Shown here: positions 60,400 through 64,000 of the stretch, piece by piece
Position numbering within the stretch: the first letter of the stretch is position 1
How the letters are laid out: every line of letters begins with the position of its first letter
From: Sarcophilus harrisii
Lineage: Eukaryota; Chordata; Mammalia; Dasyuromorphia; Dasyuridae
DNA: 64,000 nt
Reading direction: 5' to 3'
Assembly: GCF_902635505.1 (NCBI RefSeq)
Contig: NC_045429.1
Location: forward strand, 463,343,359-463,407,358
Program-made: the position numbers and the translations under genes
Notes under the pieces: model-generated
What the model was told of the DNA's origin: nothing
What the model saw: only the letters and a program-made list of their open reading frames with translations
The model's database searches: none

Positions 60400-60790
60400 C
60401 TTACCTTTAGCTCTCAGAACCCTCATTTCCTTCAAGGCTTCACTCTGAGAAGCCTTCACTGGTTCCATCACTGCCCTGTCTCCCCCCTCCTAGACAAATC
60501 CCCACTATATCATCTGCTTGTCTATAGAAATAAATACACCCATTTGTAGGGCATATATATTATACACATCCATCTATGCATGAATAAGGACTTATTAAAC
60601 ACTTACTATATGCCAAGCAAAGTGCTAAATAGGAAAATCAGACAGCACACATGCGGTCTTCCTGGAGAGAAATGATTCTCCTTGAGGGCGGGAACTGTCC
60701 CGCTCTTGTCTTAACCTGAGCAGCCCCTGGCATGGTAGCTTGCATAGGCTTACTGCAGCCTTATTGACTGGTTGGTTGATCCAGGGGTCA
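60400..60790 (+). mobile_element. L2 LINE 3' end
   Basis: CAAGGCTTCACTCTGAGAAG, AAACACTTACTATATGCCAA, TCCTTGAGGGCGGGAACTGT and a TTATTGACTGGTTGGTTGAT tail are typical L2 3' words. A TA-rich insertion or expansion sits at about 60545-60570. Confidence 0.75.
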
Positions 60791-61324
60791 CTGTGTACCT
60801 ACAGGCAAATCCCTCCCCCCACATGGTATGGGACCAGCCTTTGAGGGCACAAGTAACAGCTCTCTTTCTGTCCCCTCCTTTTGCAAGCCCCCATGCTATG
60901 CAGTTTTGGCAGTGAGCCTTCTCTGGCCTCCCGGGACCCCGAGCTCAGTGCCGGCCTCAGACTTTGGCAGCAGGGCATTCAATGGTAAGGAAATGAGTTT
61001 TTTTCTGGAGCCTGACCTGCATCCTCTTATGGTCCCAGGACTGCTCATTGAGAAGCAGCACAAAGAAATCTGAAATCAGCAATCTGGGGGTGGGGGGGGA
61101 ACTTCCCTCCCCACTGACCGTCACAGTATCATTTAGCCAGCTCATGGAAGGAAGACCCAGGCTTCCCATGGTCTTGCTGGCTGCAGATATGGGGAGCCAG
61201 CAAGGACCAGTTGTAGACCCCAACCTGCTCAGTTACACTTCAGTACTGTCCTTTCTCATCAACGTCAGCAAGAACTCGGGGACATTGCGCCTGCAGTCTC
61301 CCCACTAGCTTTTGGCAGCAAGAG

Positions 61325-61482
61325 AATACAGTGACTAGAGCAATTGGTCTTGAGGCTGGAAGACATGAATTCAAATCCAGCCTCAGACACTTCCCAGTTG
61401 TGTGACTCTAGGCAAGGCACTTCATGGCTGTTTGCCCTCAGTTTCCTGGGTTATAAAATTGGGATAATACTACTAGCTTCCT
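61325..61482 (+). mobile_element. MIR/THER1 CORE-SINE, left part (interrupted)
   Basis: The copy shows GTCTTGAGGCTGGAAGACAT, GAATTCAAATCCAGCCTCAG, TTGTGTGACTCTAGGCAAGG and the GTTTCCTGGGTTATAAAATT end. It stops at ACTAGCTTCCT (61472-61482), where another SINE begins, and resumes after it. Confidence 0.85.
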
Positions 61483-61631
61483 GGGGAAGCTAGATGGTTC
61501 AGTGAATAGAGCAGCCCTGAAGTGCCGGACCCAAGTTCAAATCTGGTCTCAGACACTTAACACTTCCTAACTGTGTCATCCTGAACAAGTCACTTAATCC
61601 CAATTGCCTCAGCAAATAAATAAATAACAAC
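61483..61631 (+). mobile_element. WSINE-type CORE-SINE inserted into the MIR/THER1 copy
   Basis: It opens with GGGGAAGCTAGATGGTTCAG, then ATAGAGCAGCCCTGAAGTGC, AGTTCAAATCTGGTCTCAGA, AGTCACTTAATCCCAATTGC, and ends in CTCAGCAAATAAATAAATAA. It is flanked by ACTAGCTTCCT (61472-61482) and ACTAGCTCCCT (61632-61642), one mismatch in 11, read as the target-site duplication. The head is tRNA-like, as in this family. Confidence 0.88.
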
Positions 61632-61735
61632 ACTAGCTCCCTCCCAGGATTGTTGTGAGGGTTGAATGAGACAATATTTGTAAAATATGCTACGTCAATG
61701 TGAGATAATTCTTGTTATTTGCAATAGGAACTCAT
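61632..61735 (+). mobile_element. MIR/THER1 CORE-SINE, right part
   Basis: CCCAGGATTGTTGTGAGGGT and TGAATGAGACAATATTTGTA are the MIR 3' end and continue the element interrupted at 61482. Confidence 0.78.
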
Positions 61736-62169
61736 GGATGTTACTGTAATAACTTTCACATCATCTGCTCCTGGTTACTGTGGGTCCATAGCTATAGAGC
61801 CCAATCCTATCAGTCATAATCAGTGCCGATCCACCAGACTTTCTGATGTGGCTGCCATGTCCACTTGGCATTTGGGGCAAGGAAATTTCCTAAAGTTGCT
61901 CCACCTCCCAAGAGCCAGGATCCATGGTGAAAGATAGACTGAAGACCATGTAATCTGTGGCCCAATGCACTTTGCCCCTCTCAGATAGTACAGTCTTCCA
62001 GGCACTGAGCTCTGGGCTCAAGGCCAAGACTTTGCCCTCATGGATTGTCTGCCGCCACTCAAGACCCTCAAAGAATGGAAGAAAGATCTAGTTTCACTCT
62101 CCTCCCCTCTTGTTCCATATATCCACACTGACTTTCACTCAAAGAGAACAATCAGCATTCTGATTTAGG

Positions 62170-62575
62170 ATTAACAAAGTGGGCCATTGAGGATTGCAAC
62201 CTGGCAAGTTTGCCCAGATCCAGAAGCCTTGAATCGGTGGAGTGTGTGGGGTTTCAGGAAGAATTATTGGACTGCTCTGGGTCTGAACCATCAGGAGACC
62301 CAGAAAAGAACAAGACTTTTTGTTTTTACCCCAAACATAGGAGGGGAGAACAAAGTCTTCTATTTGGTGCATGAAGATAACATGTTACTAGGGAGGTGGA
62401 GAATCATGGATAGAAGGCAACTATTTCTATTGGTTAGTTTTGTTGAACTGTTTTTTGCTTGATTACAAGGAAAGACGACGGGGGAAGGAGAGAAAGGGAA
62501 GAAATATGTGGAAATAACTGTTATAAAGATACAATATATCAGCATTTAAAAATAATATTTACTATTAAAAGCTTT
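62170..62575 (+). mobile_element. Possible 3' end of an unclassified non-LTR element
   Basis: A stretch ends with GGAAATAACTGTTATAAAGA and an A/T-rich tail (TTTAAAAATAATATTTACTA). It has the look of a 3' UTR plus tail of a marsupial retroposon. The family was not identified. Confidence 0.35.
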
Positions 62576-63918
62576 CAACTTTTTAATTCAGAAGGTGAAT
62601 TTATCTGCTACTGATGCCCGAAATTCTGTTGCAGGACTTAGGCAGCCACTCCCTATTTTGCTCTTTTCCTCTTTTTAGTGGCATGTAGCCCATTTACATC
62701 TTATACTGGTGGCTTTTTCTTTGTCCCCACCATTAACTTCTCAGAGATGGCATTGCTTGATCTTGGACAAGCATTCTGTGGTTTTATGTGATTACACACA
62801 TATAAATATATATGTGCTTACACACCCCTACATATACCTTTGTGCACACATACAAATACAGAGGCACCCTCACACACATAGCAAGAACACACTCGTTCTT
62901 CCAGCTTATGGGACCCTAATCAAGATGGTGGCCTAAAAGGCCAGGCTCATTTCAGCAGAGCTGATCAATATACTCATTTCATTGCCCATGAGATAACTAC
63001 TGTAACTCTTCTCTCCTTTTTCTTCTTGCATACTTTGGAAACAGCTTGAATCTTGTCCTAGCACTGACCAGCACAATCTTCCCTCACAAGGCCACAAGAA
63101 TTTACTCACCAACCCTCCAAAATGTCAACCCTCCCCCCCACTATAGTCCAATTCTAGGCATTGAATACTCATTATCACTCCAGAAGTCGGCACAGTAGGG
63201 AAGTGGGAGGGGTTCTCTTATTAATTTTCAACATTGGGAAGTGGTTCCTCTTTTTAATGACCAATAAAGGGAATATATACATGTACGACCACTCAAGGGG
63301 GCTCTGGGTAAACTGTGAGTGGGAAACAGGCAGGGGACAAGACCTACAGTTTCCCAGCATGCCCCCTTGGCAGGTTGGGCCTCCCCTTCCACTGATTCCC
63401 AGGAGTCTATGTTCTTTAACCCACACAAATTAAAGCTATGCTCCCAAATAGAAAACCATCCCATCATTGCTGGCTCTCCACGCTTTCCTTCTGGAGCTTT
63501 AGGGACCATGTTTGATGATGGAGCCAACTTGCCAACTGACTGCTTAGGAGGGTCCCGGGACCTTGACCTGTTTCATCTTGATGAGACTCATGGAGACAAG
63601 GTTCTCTGACTGGACAAGGGGAGAGAGGGGCAAAGCCACTACTGGGACCGTTCTGAGAAACGACACCGTCACGGAGGGAGTGCACGGGACAGTCCAAACA
63701 ATTTAACATCAGGCCAAGTCCTCAAGATTAATCCAATTAGTGCTAACAGGTTAAAAGGCTATTCAAGGTCATACGAGACTGAACAGGTCGGTTACATTGA
63801 GTCAGTGGTATTAATATTAGTAAGTAATATTAATATTAGTAGTGACGGACAGCTGCATGCAGGCAGGGGAATGTTAACAAGGCGGGGCAGAGAATAAAAA
63901 AACAAGGTAAAAACTCAC

Positions 63919-63960
63919 ATCCGGGTGTGGAATAGCGTATTGTCCCTGAATTGTATAGGC
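63919..63960 (-). CDS. PCBP3: PCBP3 linker exon, AYTIQGQYAIPHPD
   Basis: This 42-base exon on the minus strand encodes exactly 14 codons, AYTIQGQYAIPHPD. That peptide belongs to the variable linker between the second and third KH domains of poly(rC)-binding proteins; in human PCBP3 it follows a FAGGQ segment and precedes QLTKLHQ. The acceptor is a CAG after a pyrimidine-rich tract and the donor is GTGAGT, so the exon is phase 0 at both ends. PCBP proteins bind C-rich single-stranded RNA or DNA and act in mRNA stability, translation and splicing. The linker is not itself a folded RNA-binding module. Upstream exons for KH1 and KH2 must lie beyond position 64000. PCBP2 has a similar peptide here, so the paralogue call rests mainly on the downstream exons. 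Confidence 0.93.
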
Positions 63961-64000
63961 CTGCAAGAGAGAAACCCGGCGTTAGTGTGTGAAGTTGCAG

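Larger units (their letters stand above)
49194..63918 (-). other. PCBP3: PCBP3 intronic interval with at least one unlocated exon
   Basis: This 14.7 kb interval lies between two confident PCBP3 exons. Human PCBP3 has additional linker residues here, beginning QLTKLHQLAMQQTPF and ending GQSS. I could not find them in readable sequence. The interval contains an AAGG-type repeat (49876-50680), the corrupted block (about 51120-55345), a duplicated MIR (55690-55955), more MIRs, L2 and a nested SINE. Thus it is probably two or more introns plus exon sequence that is missing or unreadable. Confidence 0.75.

Overview
The window reads as marsupial nuclear DNA. Its interspersed repeats are a marsupial-type L1 3' end, a CORE-SINE whose body matches the marsupial WSINE/THER1 pattern, an RTE-tailed SINE, and many old MIR, L2 and L3/CR1 copies. 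No Alu, B1 or other eutherian-specific SINE was seen. The species cannot be fixed from the sequence alone.

The only protein-coding gene I can support is the 3' part of PCBP3, poly(rC)-binding protein 3, on the minus strand. Four coding exons are recognised, given in transcription order. 63960-63919 and 49193-49141 are linker exons between KH2 and KH3. 44762-44593 is the core of the third KH domain. 41939-41903 holds the C-terminus and stop. All seen splice sites are GT-AG and all phases agree. A 3' UTR of about 1 kb follows, with one canonical poly(A) signal at 40948-40943. KH1, KH2 and the promoter lie beyond position 64000. The expected linker exon or exons between 49193 and 63919 were not found. 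That intron holds a block at about 51120-55345 whose sequence looks corrupted by failed consensus calling.

Positions 1-40900 are the intergenic region downstream of PCBP3. In human the next gene is COL6A1, but no COL6A1 exon was recognised here. Positions 1-7700 are GC-rich, with three minisatellites (3.2, 4.0-5.2 and 7.5 kb). Positions 7.7-35 kb are a mosaic of old repeats: a three-layer L1 nest at 15.1-17.1 kb, further L1 pieces at 18.6 and 28.5 kb, L3/CR1 copies, L2 3' ends, MIRs and long simple repeats. A few non-repetitive stretches could be conserved regulatory DNA. Positions 35.5-38.4 kb form a strong CpG island with no recognisable coding exon.

Positions 41-64 kb are PCBP3 introns, rich in purine-strand simple repeats (46.9 and 49.9-50.7 kb), the corrupted block, a tandemly duplicated MIR at 55.7 kb and a CORE-SINE inserted into an older one at 61.5 kb. 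No retrovirus or other virus-like element was confidently recognised. No new biological system was found. The most useful points are the PCBP3 3' structure, the suspect assembly block that may hide an exon, the exactly delimited nested insertions and the orphan CpG island.
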